Shown piece by piece: positions 22,681-35,345 of a stretch of 64,000 bases of DNA. Where the stretch lies: the NCBI GenBank assembly GCA_023053685.1, contig JALIGW010000005.1, forward strand, positions 28,942,501 through 29,006,500, read 5' to 3'. Under the pieces are notes generated by a model that saw only the letters and a list, made by a program, of their open reading frames with translations, was not told the origin of the DNA and searched no databases. Position 1 is the first letter of the stretch. Every line of letters starts with the position of its first letter. Origin of the DNA: Diadophis punctatus similis (Eukaryota > Chordata > Lepidosauria > Squamata > Dipsadidae). The position numbers and the translations under genes were made by a program.

Positions 22681-23930
22681 TAACTTTTCTGTCCTCCTCC
22701 AGAAGCGCTAGAGCAGGGCATGCTCCTAAGCAATAAGAATTTATCTTCTACTAATCTTACAGCTTTATATTCTCCTGGCAGAGTTTTAGCCTGTTCCCAT
22801 AGCTTTATCTTTAATGGTTACGAAGAGCCTTTCCCAAGCTGTTCTCTTATGATACTGTATCTAAGCGGTCTCTATAAACCACATCAAGATATATTGATCT
22901 GCAAGTGCTACTACAAATTTAAGAAGCTTTGCAGGTTATGCCTCTGTGTGTGTGTGTGTGTTTCTCAGGACAGTTGAGAGAGAAATGTGGATTTAAAATA
23001 GATTCACTGGATGCCTTTATTTATGGGTCTTTGGAATGATCAAGTGAAACATATCCCCATATTGAAACAGTTGATTTAGGAATATCTGGGGGGGGGGGTT
23101 CATTTATATTTTCAGAATCTTTAGGCTATATTTGTATGAGGATTACGTGAATTTATTAGGATTATTTCTTACGATCTTCTCTGTCCGCCAAATTTTCCAG
23201 AGGTATCATTTATTCATGGATTTTACATTTCTGTAGGATTAGTAGTCCTACAGAATTATTTCCCCCTGTGAACTCTGCTTTTTCAACCTTATTTTTAGCA
23301 TGGTTTAGAAATTATTTTGACATTCTAATAACAATAAATCAATTTTTTCGTTATTGTTGCAAACTGTGTGAGCATACTGTTGTTCTTCCTCTTAGGCATT
23401 CCTACTCCACAGTCCTCTTTGTTGGTCTTAGTTCTGAAAAAACAAAATGATTTTCTCCCTCCTACATGAAGACCTCCCATAGAATGTAATCAAAATATGG
23501 TTGTCAATGTCCAGAAAGATGATTATGCAATGAACATGTTGGTAGCCACACACACATTCCTCAGATGCCTCATTGCGGACATAAGTGGAAGAAGCTGATC
23601 CCCACCTTAAAGAATTTGTATTTTTAAATTTTAATTTGAGTATTTTTCTCAAACAACAATAACAAAACCACTCCACTCCCAAACTCAAAAAATGGTGGGG
23701 AAAAAATAATGAAAACAAGTTTTCACTACATAGATATAATACATTGGTTGAACATTTTCACACTGAATTGATTGAACTGATAATACACGATACCTGGAGC
23801 TAAAAGATTTTATATCTATCTGCTTCTTGGTTGTTGTAACTGCACATAATTTTATCCATTTTTCAATTCTGGATGGTTCCTCTGTGGGCAAAAGAGATTT
23901 GCCATTACACATTATCACTGAAGTTGGCTG
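22681..23930. other. Stretch without a recognised gene
   Basis: Holds a (TG)n run at 22944-22962 and a G-run at 23089-23098. Open frames such as 22720-22977 and 23268-23450 lack domains. No transposon ends recognised. Confidence 0.4.
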
Positions 23931-23937
23931 AAATATA

Positions 23938-24943
23938 CCGTATTTTTCGGAGTATAAGACGCACCTTAGTTTTGGGGGAGGAAAACAAGTAAAAAAGGCC
24001 TCCGCCTCCAAGCAATTTGCCAAACAGCAAACAGCAAACAGCACAGATGATATACACTGTTTGCTGTGTATTTCTGTGCATGTGTGCCTGACCCATAGAA
24101 ATAGCAAAGAATTGGAGAAATGTACATTATGCCAGGCAGTTTTCTTAAATGTAGTCACACTAACTCCTCCCAATTATTTAAATAGATCTACTCCAAGGTA
24201 AGTCAGGATTTAACTCTAATACTAAACAGGACACTGTTACATTTCAGACTATACTTGTACAGAGCTGTTAAAATTAATTAAAATTTCTGGAAGTATACAT
24301 TATTCTCTATTATTTAAAAGAAGATACAATAGCACTGGGCCTCTTCAGAGCAAGCATTTATTTTAAAAAGCTTCTTTATTTTGTTAAGTTGTCTAGATTT
24401 ACAGGGATCTCCACTCTTGGCAACTTTAAGACTTGTGGACTTCAACTCCCAGAATTCCACAGCCAGCAAAGCTAACAAAGCTGGCTGTTGAATTCTGGGA
24501 GTTGAAGTCCTCAAGTCTTAAAATTGCCAAGGTTGGAGACCCCTGGCTCTAGAACAATAATAAAGCAGTCTTTAAAAAATAAGTCTAATAATTTGAACAT
24601 TCTACAGACATTTATAGTTATTCACTTACCCCCTTCCATCCAGTTCAGCAGAAAATAAAAATCTGTGTGTCTCTCCCAGCCATTTGCCTCTTTGCAGTTT
24701 CAGTTTCAGTTTCATTTTAGCATGTGGCAAATCAGCTGGGGATCGGGAAGCTCCTAAGGACTTGCTTGTCTTAACAGGCTCTTCCCTGTTTGCTGCAAAC
24801 AGGTAAATTGCTGGAAGACAGAGGCCAAAGGGTGGGGGTGGGTGGGTGGGTGGGTGGGGCTACATTCGGTGTATAAGATGTACCCAAGTTTTCACCCTCT
24901 TTTGGGGGGTAAAAAGGTGCGTCTTATACTCCGAAAAATACGG
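23938..24943 (-). mobile_element. 1-kb TA-flanked DNA transposon, copy 3
   Basis: Same orientation as copy 2. Starts CCGTATTTTTCGGAGTATAA, ends ACTCCGAAAAATACGG, flanked by TA (23936-23937 and 24944-24945). Like copy 1 it carries the palindromic MITE (24402-24545) at the same internal site. A GGTG run lies at about 24835-24857. No transposase is encoded. Confidence 0.88.
24402..24545. mobile_element. Palindromic MITE nested in transposon copy 3
   Basis: Inverted repeat from CAGGGATCTCCACTCTTGG to GGTTGGAGACCCCTG, located between GTTGTCTAGATTTA and GCTCTAGAACAATAATAAAG. This is exactly the junction seen in reverse at copy 1, so the insertion predates the spread of both copies. Confidence 0.85.
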
Positions 24944-24945
24944 TA

Positions 24946-26345
24946 AATATTCTGTAGCATAATACATAATGCATGGTTCAGTACATAATAATTACTGAAC
25001 CAATTAGCATATCCATGACTTTGAATTACAGAGGATACTACATCAACAAAGGAAGAGTTTTATAATGGCCAGGTGGATGCATCTTCCTGTTGAAGATACA
25101 AGCCAGAACCATTCTTGGAGGATGATGAAATTCCTCCTTAAGGAATTAGTTTTGCACTCAGGGTGATGCCATAGTTCTGTGTTCTCATTAAAATAAGTGC
25201 TTTTGATAGATACCTTGAACAGATTTTAGATTTGGACATTAGGTGGAAGCTAACATTTAGGGACCCTCATTCAAGAGAGTTTCTACTTGGACCAAATGAA
25301 GTCTAAGTAGATTCATTTGGTCTTATGACTTGTATTCATAGATAGCATTATAAACAAACAAAAAAGAGGATAAATATGTATATTAAATATCTCATTATCT
25401 GAAGCTAAAGCATGTATTATAGTATTCTGGTCAAAAAAAAGTTAGGCTTGAAAGATTGTGGCCAGAACTACTGTCTTTTTTAGTGGAGGATAAATACTTT
25501 CTACCATACATTTATGAACATTTAATGCAATTTAGACAATGCTGCATTTAAATATGGACATTTATAGTTGCTATTTTATTTGTAAAAACGTGGCAAAACT
25601 GTAAAAATAATTACAGATTTATTTAGCATTGCAAATTGAAATATCAGTCATTTGCACTTTCCGCCCCAGATTCTTTATTTAAATATTAGACCGATGCTAT
25701 TAACTGTTTTTGTAATAAAAGACTAGACAACAAAATTTCATTACTGTGTTTATGGTCAAACCTGATGTGATAAAATAATAGGTCTTCCAATGGAAGTGTC
25801 TCTGTGTCAAGGGGTAAACTTGACAATTCTAAGAAAATAGTTAATGGAGTCAAATGGAATAGCAAACCAGAAGATTAACATTTCAGTTATATAATTACAA
25901 GTTCAAGTAGTTCAGCAGTCTTATCGTACTATAGTAAGCAAGGAAAGTAGAAGTGATCCTCTTTAATTTGTAATTATTTAACTGAAATCTAATGTCATCC
26001 AGTTTCATTCTTATACTCCTACACTGAAGATATTGGTATGCAGAATTCATGCACTAAGAAATAGTAGTATGCTATCAGAGTAGGACATGTTTGATTATTC
26101 TTTAAAACCAACTAAAAGAAGTTAATCTCATTGAACTTTCATTCAACAAAAGGGTTGGCTGTTTCTAAGTCTAATAGGACCATAATATTCATTAAATGAA
26201 TTTCTTTATACTTTTAAATGGATTAACTGGGCATCCTCCCCATCTAATTATGCAAGTCATTCAAAATAGAATCATAGATATAATTTACTCAGCTGGAATA
26301 ACACACTTTCTAGATCACAAGATGAAGATATGGAAAGAGCAAAAT
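24946..26345. other. Stretch without a recognised gene or repeat
   Basis: AT-rich unassigned DNA; no frame longer than about 60 codons has a recognisable domain. Confidence 0.4.
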
Positions 26346-26346
26346 C

Positions 26347-26471
<125 letters not shown>

Positions 26472-27790
26472 GGTTATTCGTAAACAGTGATAATAATTGT
26501 AGCCACATCCATGTGATTGAAACCTTGCCTTGTTTCACGTGTGTTGATGCCAGCCAAAAAAGGATGGTGCTTTGATTGCATGGTTGTAGCTATCATTTTC
26601 ATTCTTTTGACCTCCAGTAGGGATTCCTGAGCAAGGAGATAAAAGAAATAGTTCCCTGGTTGTATGGCAACTAAATGGAAATCCTTCCTTTCTCTTCACC
26701 AGCTATAGTCAGGATAAGGCAAGATGTAAAGTAGGAAATCATTCTTGATTTCCCATCCACAGGGTCATATGAACTGCAATGCAATGCTCTCCATAGATGT
26801 ATCCATACACGGTGTGTTACTTACAGTGGAATTAATAATAGGATGTGCCAAAAAGTGTGCAGGGTCCTCTATATTCCCTGTAGCTCACCCCAACCAGGAG
26901 CTATTCAGATATTGTCCAATGATGAGATTTGTGACGGGTGATGGAGTTGAAATCTAGAGGACACCAAGTTGTATAAAACGTGGGTATCATAATTAACAAC
27001 ATGAAACTATAATTTAATAGAAATGACAGAATGACGAGGGAGAGAGGGAGGGAGGAAGAAAGGAAGGAAGGAAGGATATTTGAGAGATTTTGATTACTTC
27101 TGCAAAGAACTCTTTTTTAAAAAAAATTCAGATATGCTTATTTGATATTCTTAATCTTAATAATCATCTGAAACTTATCTTTTCTAAGAGGCTTATTTTA
27201 CAAAAACATTTAAAAGGAAATCTAAAATGTAAAGCGTCCCTTGCTCCTGAGAAATGATAAAGATTTTCTAAAGGACAGAGGGTCACAAAAACATCTTTCT
27301 TGCAGTCTGTATACTGGTTGCCATGTTTGTCTGTTTGCGTGTATGTGTTTGTGTGTGAGAGAGAGATGGTTAGAGATTAGTGAGATAGAATTTATGTTGC
27401 AAAAAGTTCCAGGCACTGAAGAAGTCCAGCATGACTGGCAATTATAAGTGTTTAACAAATGATTTAAATTATTTATTTTATAAGTGAACTCATAAACAAA
27501 CTTGGTGTCTAGGATTTCACTTATTTCCCATCCCCATTTTTTATTTTCCCATCAAGCATGCTCACTTTTCCTCAAATAGGTTTTTTTTAAAAAAGCTTGG
27601 TTTTCTTTTGAAAAATTGGACATGTTCCCGGAGCATTTTTTAAAAATATTATTTATGATTAGTTATATAATATAATCATAACAAATTTCCATTTCCTTTT
27701 TTAAAAATCTTGGCCAGTCTCTACATATGTTTGTCTATTACACCATACACCAACATTAACATTTAATGTTAACTCCTTTTCTTGCCACTT
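26472..27790. other. Stretch without a recognised gene
   Basis: Contains a short purine-rich patch (GAGGGAGGAAGAAAGGAAGG) near 27040-27075. No coding or transposon signature recognised. Confidence 0.4.
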
Positions 27791-27804
27791 AACCATACTA
27801 TAGC

Positions 27805-28096
27805 CAGAGGTGGGTTTCAGCAGGTTCTGACCAGTTCTGGAGAACCGGTAGCAGAAATCATGAGTAGTTCGGAGAACCGGTAGCTGAAATTTTGAGTAGT
27901 TCGGAGAACCGGTAAATACCACCTCTGACTGGCCCCGCCCCCTTCTATTTTCTGCCTCCTGAGTCCCAGCTGGAAATGGGGATTTTACAGTATCCTTCCC
28001 CTGCCATGCCCACCAAGCCACACCCACCAAGCCACACCACGCCCACCAAGCCATGCCCACAGAACCGGTAGTAAAAAAATTTGAATCCCACCACTG
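27805..28096. mobile_element. hAT-type MITE, GGTGGGTTTC variant with internal repeats
   Basis: Runs from CAGAGGTGGGTTTCAGCAGG to GAATCCCACCACTG with a perfect octamer ACTATAGC on both sides (27797-27804, 28097-28104). Inside, GGAGAACCGGTA occurs three times near the left end, and CACCAAGCCA units recur near the right end. The Trp/Gly-rich minus-strand open frame is a by-product of the latter. Confidence 0.93.
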
Positions 28097-28479
28097 ACTA
28101 TAGCCTTAATAATAGAATGAAAATAGCTAGTGTCATATATTGTAAAAACTATGGATATTGATGGGTAATCAAAGCTAAGCACATAAGCTAGTTAAAGGTA
28201 AACCCTTCTCTATTTTCATAGGCAGAAGATCAGTTTAAAAATAAAAATGTTCTTTCATAATTGAAAAAGTGGAGAAAAAATTAAGTTGCCTGCTACTTAT
28301 GGTATATATTTGTCACAAGAAAGCTTCCGAGACAAAGTTCTCTGCTGAATACTGATTTTATATGATTCATAAACTACCAAAACACATTTTTTCAGATTGA
28401 CTTTCCAGAGCAAAAGATTATAATTTCTACAGCATCTCTTCCCACACCAAAACAACTTGTATATAGGACAACCTTTGCC

Positions 28480-28960
28480 CATCTCTAGGTGCTGTACTAG
28501 TTGTGGCCCTGCTTTGAAAGGGATAAATTTACATGTCATTATCACAATTTGCTTGGACAACTGCAATATGCTCTACATGCAGAGTCAGAAGCTACAATTT
28601 GTTCAGAATGCAACAGACCATACTGTATATGACTGATGCAAAAGTTATTGGGTTTCCCATTAGCTGCTATGAACTTTCAAGTGAAATTGAAATATATTAA
28701 TTTTTGTCTATAAAGACCTTTATGTCTTGGCACCAAGCTATTTGGAGGTCATATTCTTTGAAGAAATCCAATATGTACATTCTGAGAGAAACTATTATTG
28801 GTTTCCTATATTTATGAAGAGAATGATACTCCTTTTTAGAGGTTTCATTATGAAATACACTAAGATCCAGTAAGAAGAAGACACCTAAAGGAAAATGGGA
28901 ACTGAAATATTTTTGTAGTGTTAATATCCCCAAAGCTGATCATTCAATATGGTAAAATAC
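28480..28960 (+). mobile_element. Degraded L2-type LINE coding relic
   Basis: Broken plus-strand translation includes DNCNMLYMQSQKLQFVQNAT and KDLYVLAPSYLEV, which align in order with the region after the reverse transcriptase core of L2 ORF2 (DYCN.LY...L.R.QNA, then YK.LH.LAP.YL). Stops and frameshifts are frequent, so the copy is old. Confidence 0.6.
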
Positions 28961-29205
28961 TATGATCATAGAATGACTTAATGCATACTGTACAAAAATG
29001 ATTTAATGCACCAAAATATTATTTTAATATATCATTATTTTAATATACTAAAATTTTAAAAATGAAACCACTAAAATAGTTAAAATGAAAACCACAGACT
29101 CTTGATAAAACACTTCATCAAATTCTTTATTAAAATTGCCTGTCAAAGTAACTGAATGACTTCTGAGAGTTCAGTAATCCAAAAATATAAAAAATCCTAA
29201 CATAT

Positions 29206-29395
29206 TTATCTAACTAAATATTTCACATTTGATTTGGTTCTGAACCGATGAAGCTTCTTGAATGAGAAGCAAAACATCTTCTTCCTCAGGGAAAACACAG
29301 TCCAGTTGCCTTTTGAAAAAGCACCTTTGAGATAACTATGATCTGGATGACTGTCAATCTCCACAGATAAGGTGCCTGGTCCAGTTTGTGCCAAC
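29206..29395 (-). repeat. Interspersed repeat related to the foldback at 59385
   Basis: The minus strand carries AAAGGTGCTTTTTCAAAAGG, CAACTGGACT and TTGCTTCTCATTCAAGAAGC, the same ordered blocks as 59385-59450. The repeat family is not recognised with certainty; similar blocks occur in many vertebrate genomes. Adjacent minus-strand sequence to about 29713 (VKRGCIIALYYSF) weakly resembles a reverse transcriptase motif and may be part of the same old element. Confidence 0.45.
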
Positions 29396-29719
29396 TGACA
29401 AGCCAGTTCAGATTTGAGGGCCTTTTTAAGAACATCATAACCATTTTGTGTGATGCAAGGAGAAGAGGAATAAAGAATGAAAGGCCCTCTTTAGCCCTAT
29501 TGAGGTTTGTTGTCAAATAAAGGCAGCCTCTATATGGAATAGCACTGTTATTTCCCTGACAGCAAGGTTTGACGGGTGATGGGTTTTGTCAGAAAATTGG
29601 TGGTGGAATTGGTATACAAATGAATAATAAAGGGCAATAATGCAGCCTCGTTTGACTCTTCTCCTGGTAGGAAGAGGCTCAGATCTTTGCACAGAGCCAG
29701 TGTTCAGAGTCACTCAAGC

Positions 29720-30460
29720 CTAGGCTTGTTGTCAGCTACCTGACAAGCATGGAAGAAAATTAATGCTAAATATAAGATAATTTAATTAACTCCGCCTTTC
29801 CCTGAAGGCATACTCAAGTGATTTGGATGCCCAGAGGCTATTCTACAAACACAATTAATATTTCTCCTTGAAACACCATTCAGTATTTCAGAAGAATGGA
29901 GAGATTTTATTTCTTTTCCTTTTCAAGTAAAACTTTCTGATGATTTGCTATAATGACCTTAGTTTTATTCACTCACATTTAAGTTTTTATCTCTGCAGTT
30001 CATTAATAAAAGGAACCATGATATAGGAATATTCACACAAAACCATCCTAATTCCATCTGCCCCAAGAGTGGAGGAGGTCATTCAAGATATTAGGCCTGT
30101 CCTAATTTTGGGCTACTTTGGAAAGTAATTGTTTTTTTAGACAGATCCTGACATAGTAGCATTTTTTTTTACTTTGAATGATTTTTTATGAATACTTCTA
30201 AAGCTTAACTATTAATATGAAAGAATATTGGTATAAAAGATGAAAACGGGGTTTTCTAGCTATTTTCTGGGAAGACAAAAGGCGTGGATTAAATTTCACA
30301 TTTCTTTTTTCTTTTCCTTAAATTTATAAAATGTCCTTCCAAACGTTTGAGTAGTTTACATGATTAGCATGTAATCCATGAGCAGAAAACTGTGATAGAG
30401 GCACAAGGAACATGTTCATTACTACACAATGTGCCAAGTTCAATGCCCAAAAGATGTATG
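29720..30460. other. Stretch without a recognised gene
   Basis: AT-rich unassigned DNA between the reverse-strand repeat and the hAT element. Confidence 0.4.
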
Positions 30461-30471
30461 TGGCACAGGGC

Positions 30472-30915
30472 CAGAGGTGGGTTCCTGCTGGAGCTGCCCG
30501 GTGCACAGCTCCGGTAGGGAGCGGCCGATTGCGCAATTTGCGCGCAACCGTTCTGGAGCCCTCTCTGCCGGTCCACTGCGTGGGTCGCCATTTTTTCCCA
30601 TTGATTTTGGGTCAATGGGAAAAATTGCGCTGAATTGCGCTGAAATCTCACAAGGGGCATGTGAGAGAGATTTCGGTGAGATTTTGCTTCTGCGCATGCG
30701 CAGAAGCAAAATTGCGCTGAAATCTTGCACACACGCATATCCCCTTGCAAGATTTCAGCGTGATTTTGCTTCCGCGCATGCACAGAAGCAAAATTGCGCA
30801 AGGGGGTGCACGCGCATAGCGAGCGCGCCCGTGCCCGAAGCGAGCGCGCCCATGCCCAAAGCGTGGAGCTGCATGCACAGCGCACCGGCACCAATAAGAG
30901 AGCAACCCGCCGCTG
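30472..30915. mobile_element. hAT-type MITE with chained internal hairpins
   Basis: Ends CAGAGGTGGGTTCCTGCTGG and AGCAACCCGCCGCTG. The perfect octamer CACAGGGC flanks it (30464-30471, 30916-30923). Several internal palindromes follow one another: TTTTTCCCATTGA with TCAATGGGAAAAA around 30595-30625, and ATTTTGCTTCTGCGCATGCG with its complement near 30685-30715, then a related diverged hairpin near 30765-30795. Long GC-rich open frames on both strands are artefacts of this structure. Confidence 0.93.
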
Positions 30916-31181
30916 CACAGGGCGGGTTCAAAGGGGGAGTGGGAAAAGACGGTTGCATTACGGCCAGTTTCTAGTCAGAATGATCTACATCAGAACCTCA
31001 AGGAGTGTTCTAATCTATTTAAGCATGGAATTAAAATATATGTAGCGGATTGCATTTTTTCACTCTTGAATGAGGTTGACAACTATCTATTCTTCTCCAG
31101 AAAAAATGTATCCTGCTTTGGTGCATTTTTGCTTCTTCCCTTAAGTAGTTAATCTTTTGATGACAAGTACCATCATCTATC

Positions 31182-31529
31182 GGGGATGGTGCGGTGGCTC
31201 AGCCGTTGAGATGCTGGGCTTGCTGGCTGGAATGCCGGAAGCCCAGGTTCGAGACCCGAATACCATGCAACAGGGTGAGTTCCCATCCACATCCCAGCTC
31301 CTGCCAACCTAGCAGTTCAAAAGCATGCAAATGCGAGTAGATAAATAGGTACCACTTCGGTGGAAAGGTAACAGCGTTACATGACATCATGCTGGCCACA
31401 TGATCGCGGAAATGTCTTGGGACAGCACTGGCTCAATGGCCTTGAAACGAAGATGAGCACTGCCCCCCATAGTCAGCAATGACTAGTGGAATAAAACCCA
31501 CAGAGACTCCTTTACTTTTTACTTTTACG
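31182..31529 (+). mobile_element. tRNA-derived SINE, full-length
   Basis: Pol III A-box (GTGCGGTGGCTCAGCCGTTG) and B-box (GGTTCGAGACC) lie about 45 bp apart at the 5' end. The body includes GATAAATAGGTACCACTTCG and CATGCTGGCCACATGA, and the 3' end is a TTTACTTTTTACTTTTAC run. Flanks ATCATCTATC and ATCGTCTATC (31172-31181, 31530-31539) form a 10-bp duplication with one mismatch. It is a widespread squamate SINE type; the family name was not certain enough to give. Confidence 0.85.
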
Positions 31530-31984
31530 ATCGTCTATCAAAGACTGAATATCTCCCAATTCCTTGTGAAACCCATATTATTAAAGGATATTATGGTGCC
31601 TGTTGCTAACAATTAGTACTTGTTCTAGCGTTTCTTAATTATATTATTCCTAATAGATAATGCATAATGAATTTTGAGATTACCCCAATGTTTCTTGTAA
31701 AGGTGAAATCATGCAAGGCAAGAGACAATGAGATTGATCTTCAATAATCTTGTCCCCTCCAGATATTTTGGGCTTCAGATCAATCTAATGTCAGTTAGTG
31801 TGACATTGTTGGCATTTCTAATAAATTTCTATTAGCCACCTCAATATATGGACAAAGTATGATTAATCATTTCCCCCTTTAGATAAGAATTCCCCTGCCA
31901 TTCCTCAAAAATGCAAACAAAATGTTGAAGGCAAACTCATTTCAGATTTGCCCTTTCCAGTGTGTAATATTTTAGAACAAAGAG

Positions 31985-33160
31985 CAGTGACAACGAACGG
32001 CACATTAATAATTTACTTGGACCTCAGTAAGGCATTTGATAAAGTAGACCATAATCTACTACTAGATAAAGTAGAAAAATGTGGGTTAGACAGCAACACC
32101 ACCAGATGGATTTGAAACTGGCTGACCAACTGCACTCAACGTGTAGTGCTTAATGGAACTGCATCTACATGGAGGGAAGTATGCAGTGGAGTACCCCAAG
32201 GCTCTGTTTTAGGCCCAGTACTCTTCAACATCTTCATCAATGACTTGGACGAGGTGATAGATGGGGAACTCATCAAATTTGCAGATGACACCAAACCTGC
32301 AGGAATAGCCAACACTCCAGAAGATAGGCTCAAGATTCAGAAGGATCTTGACAGACTTGAACATTGGACGCTATCTAACAAAATGAAATTCAATGGTGAA
32401 AAAAGTAAGGTTCTACATTTAGGCAAGAAAAACAAAATGCACAGGTATAGTATATATGTACCTTGCTCAACAGTAGTAACTGTGAGAGGGACTTTGGAGT
32501 CCTAGTGGACAATCGTTTAAATATGAGCCAGAAGTGTGCAGCAGCTGCCAAAAAAGTCAACACAGTTCTAGGCTGCATTAACAGAGGGATAGAATCAAGA
32601 TCATGTGAAGTGTTAATATCACTTTATAATGCCTTGGTAAGGCCACATTTAGAATACTGCATTCAGTTTTGGTTGCCACAATGCAAAAAGGATGTTGAGA
32701 CTCTAGAAAGAGTGCAGAAAAGAGCAACAAAAATGATTAGGGGACTGGAGGCTAAAACATATGGAGAACGGTTGGGGAACTAGGTATGTCTAGTTTAATG
32801 AAAAGAAGGACTAGGGGAGACATGATAGCAGTGTTCCAATATCTCAGGGGTTGCCACAAAGAAGAGGGAGTCAAACTATTCTCCAAAGCACCTGAGGGTA
32901 GAACAAGAAGCAATGGGTGGAAGCTAAACAAGGAGAGAAGCAACTTAGAACTAAGGAGAAATTTCCTGACAGAACAATTAATCTGTGGAACAGCTTGCCT
33001 CCAGAAGTTGTGAATGCTCCAACACTGGAAGTTTTTAAGAAGATGTTGGATAACCATTTGTCTGAAGTGGTGTAGGGTTTCCTGCCTAAGCAGGGGGTTG
33101 GACTAGAAGACCTCCAAGGTCCCTTCCAACTCTGTTATTCTATTCTATTCTAATATATTT
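31985..33160 (+). pseudogene. CR1 LINE, truncated and frameshifted reverse transcriptase with 3' end
   Basis: The copy starts inside the reverse transcriptase. It shows YLDLSKAFDKVDHNLL, then GVPQGSVLGPVLFNIFINDL, then the catalytic FADDT motif (about 32276-32290), and later RPHLEYCIQFWLPQ and RVQKRATKMIRGLE. Coding is broken by a TGA after GGATT at about 32114-32116, a frameshift near 32455-32470 and another near 32780. The endonuclease domain is missing. The 3' UTR reads GCAGGGGGTTGGACTAGAAG, CCCTTCCAACTCTG and ends in ATTCTATTCTATTCTA at about 33135-33152. It is an inactive copy of a family whose tails recur at 12047 and 54062. Confidence 0.9.
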
Positions 33161-33339
33161 AAAGAAAACATAGAATACATTTAAAAAGGAAGCTCATCAA
33201 TGGCCTAATTATCCAGTTAATTTTTGTACAATCATTTGAAACTGCAATGTATGGAGGAAGGAAAAAGTACTAAAATATAGAAAAAATGTATATATTTATA
33301 TCTACAGCATATCTGTATAGTATATCTGTATCCATATAC

Positions 33340-34320
33340 ATTTTTATTGAAAGTTATAACAGCAACAGTCAGAATTAACAGAACAGAAAACAAAAGAGAG
33401 AGAAATAACAGGAAAAATAAAAAATGCAATAAGAAAAAAGTAGAAGAAAGTAGAAAGAGAAAAATATAAAGAAAAGTATAAAAAAGTGGATTCCAATAAT
33501 CTTCATATCAGTTTTAAGTATAATTATATTTTAACCCCCTTCTTCCATGGTGGCTAAATGCTGAGTCTTTCCATTTCTATGCATATAATAATTTCACTGC
33601 AGTAAATTTATACAAAATTAATCTTCCAATGCTACTTTCTAACTGTTTATCCATCAATACTAAGAGGAAAAGTTCTGGCTTCAATTGAATGTTAATCTTT
33701 AATATCAATGTATGTATTTGAATCCATTTGAGGGGAGGTTTACATGTCCACCAAGCATGATAAGATGTCCCTTCATGTTATTCATATTTCCAAAATACAT
33801 TTGAACTGCCATGATACACACTGGACAATTTCATTGGTGTCACATATCAACATGCATATGATAAACATTCTTTTTAAGTTCATAACGTGAGGTAGATTTC
33901 AGTCTTTTTACCTCATATTTTCCTACTGATCCATTTGTATATTGTAGCCACAATTCACAAAAGGTACACTTTATTGTACCTTTTAACCTGTTCTTTCTGT
34001 TTCAAATTTCAAAAATTTTATTTATACATTTTGTTTATTATTTATTATTATTTATACATTTTAGCAATTACTCATGATCAGTACACAATTGTACTTCAAA
34101 TTCTGACCTACTTTGCTTCATACTGTAAGTCTTTTTATCCATTCTGAATTTTTTTGGTAAGTGGCAAAACCACTGACAATTAGATTCTTCTGTCATTAAT
34201 TGCTCTCTTGATTTAATTTTATATTCTCCTTGATGATTTTCCAATGATTTCTGGTATGTTAACCATTTGTCTTTGCACACTGTTTTTTTATGAAAAAGTA
34301 GGTGTTTTCAGGCACAATCT
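33340..34320 (-). pseudogene. L1 LINE ORF2 C-terminal relic, reverse strand
   Basis: Minus-strand translation with stops gives in order CWYVTPMKLSSVCIMAVQMY, NMKGHLIMLGGHV, NFFLLVLMDKQLESSIGRL and ILYKFTAVKLLYA*KW. This is the order of the L1 ORF2 cysteine-rich region and its C-terminus (GT..H..W.C, then F.L, then A.RLL.A..W). An A-rich 3' UTR follows toward 33340. There are many stops, so it is an old, inactive copy. The plus-strand L1 at 48275 shows the homologous TAARIAFAQKWKGAKIP. Confidence 0.65.
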
Positions 34321-35340
34321 GGTTTTATATCTAGTCCGTATTCTCAATATGGCATATCATATAAAGTGATTTTTAAAATCTACATCAATTTTAACATCAT
34401 ACCATAAGTATTCATGCCATCCAAACTTCAGGTCATGGCCTATTAACCTGAAAGTCAAATATGGGAGGTTTTTTTTAAAATTGCATTTACATTTGAGGTA
34501 AAAAAAACCCAGTCCATCTTGTTAATTGCTTCCTTGCTTTTATTGAATAAGTTCACAGTGGCTATAGAAGATTCTTTTCATTAGTTCAAAGCTAGAAGAT
34601 TTTCACAAGTGAGAATTGTGCACCTCAGAGCCTTTTTCATGCTATTTGCGGAAAGTGTGAATATTGCTGATGTGGAACAGAATAGAAATAGAATAGAGAA
34701 TAAAAAATGTATAAACAATGTTGGCTTTGCCTCCCTTGCAAACTTATCGGAGCCAAAAGTGATAGAAAGGTGTTTCCAGTCAGTGTAGATTGCATGTCGA
34801 CTAATGAAAAAAAATCTGGTCTGAATGTGAGTCACATGTTGGCAATAATTCAGTGAGGTAAATAAGAATGGGGCATCTCCACTCATCGCTTCAGATACAG
34901 AAACATTTACAGACTTGTATGCAAGTAAATGATCTGTTGAGACAGAAATGGATAACCCATATTCATGGGCCTTGGATTTTAGAAGATTTTGGCACTTTTC
35001 CATCACCATGTAAGGACAGGTTTGCAGTAGGGATTTATGCTGTTATTGTCTCATGCTGAGCTGACAAATGTATTAAAATGGCCTTCCATAACCCAATGCC
35101 TTTCAGATTGCTGAAGTACTATTTCAACATGCAGTGTGGCCTTACTAGCTGGGGAAAAGTTACAGTCCTAAACATAGCAAGATGACATCAGGTATGTGAA
35201 GTCATGGGACGGTAACGTGTAGCATTGAAGACATATTCAGCCCTCGGCCTATTTTAAACAACCTTTGTAAACAAGCCAGCAGTGCTTGCTGTGATTGCAC
35301 ATGTATGCATTTGATGCTTTAATCTATATCTGTGTTATAT
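34321..35340. other. Stretch without a recognised gene
   Basis: Unassigned DNA. The open frame 34581-35009 on the minus strand has no recognisable domain. A short GAATAGAAATAGAATAG patch at about 34678-34700 resembles the pentamer tails elsewhere. Confidence 0.4.
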
Positions 35341-35345
35341 GTACA

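Noticed and set aside
30364..30974. 181- and 184-codon frames on opposite strands
   Set aside because: Located in a hAT MITE made of inverted repeats; GC-rich, stop-poor composition explains them.
31182..31270. tRNA gene
   Set aside because: Same reason: tRNA-like head attached to a SINE body with target duplication.
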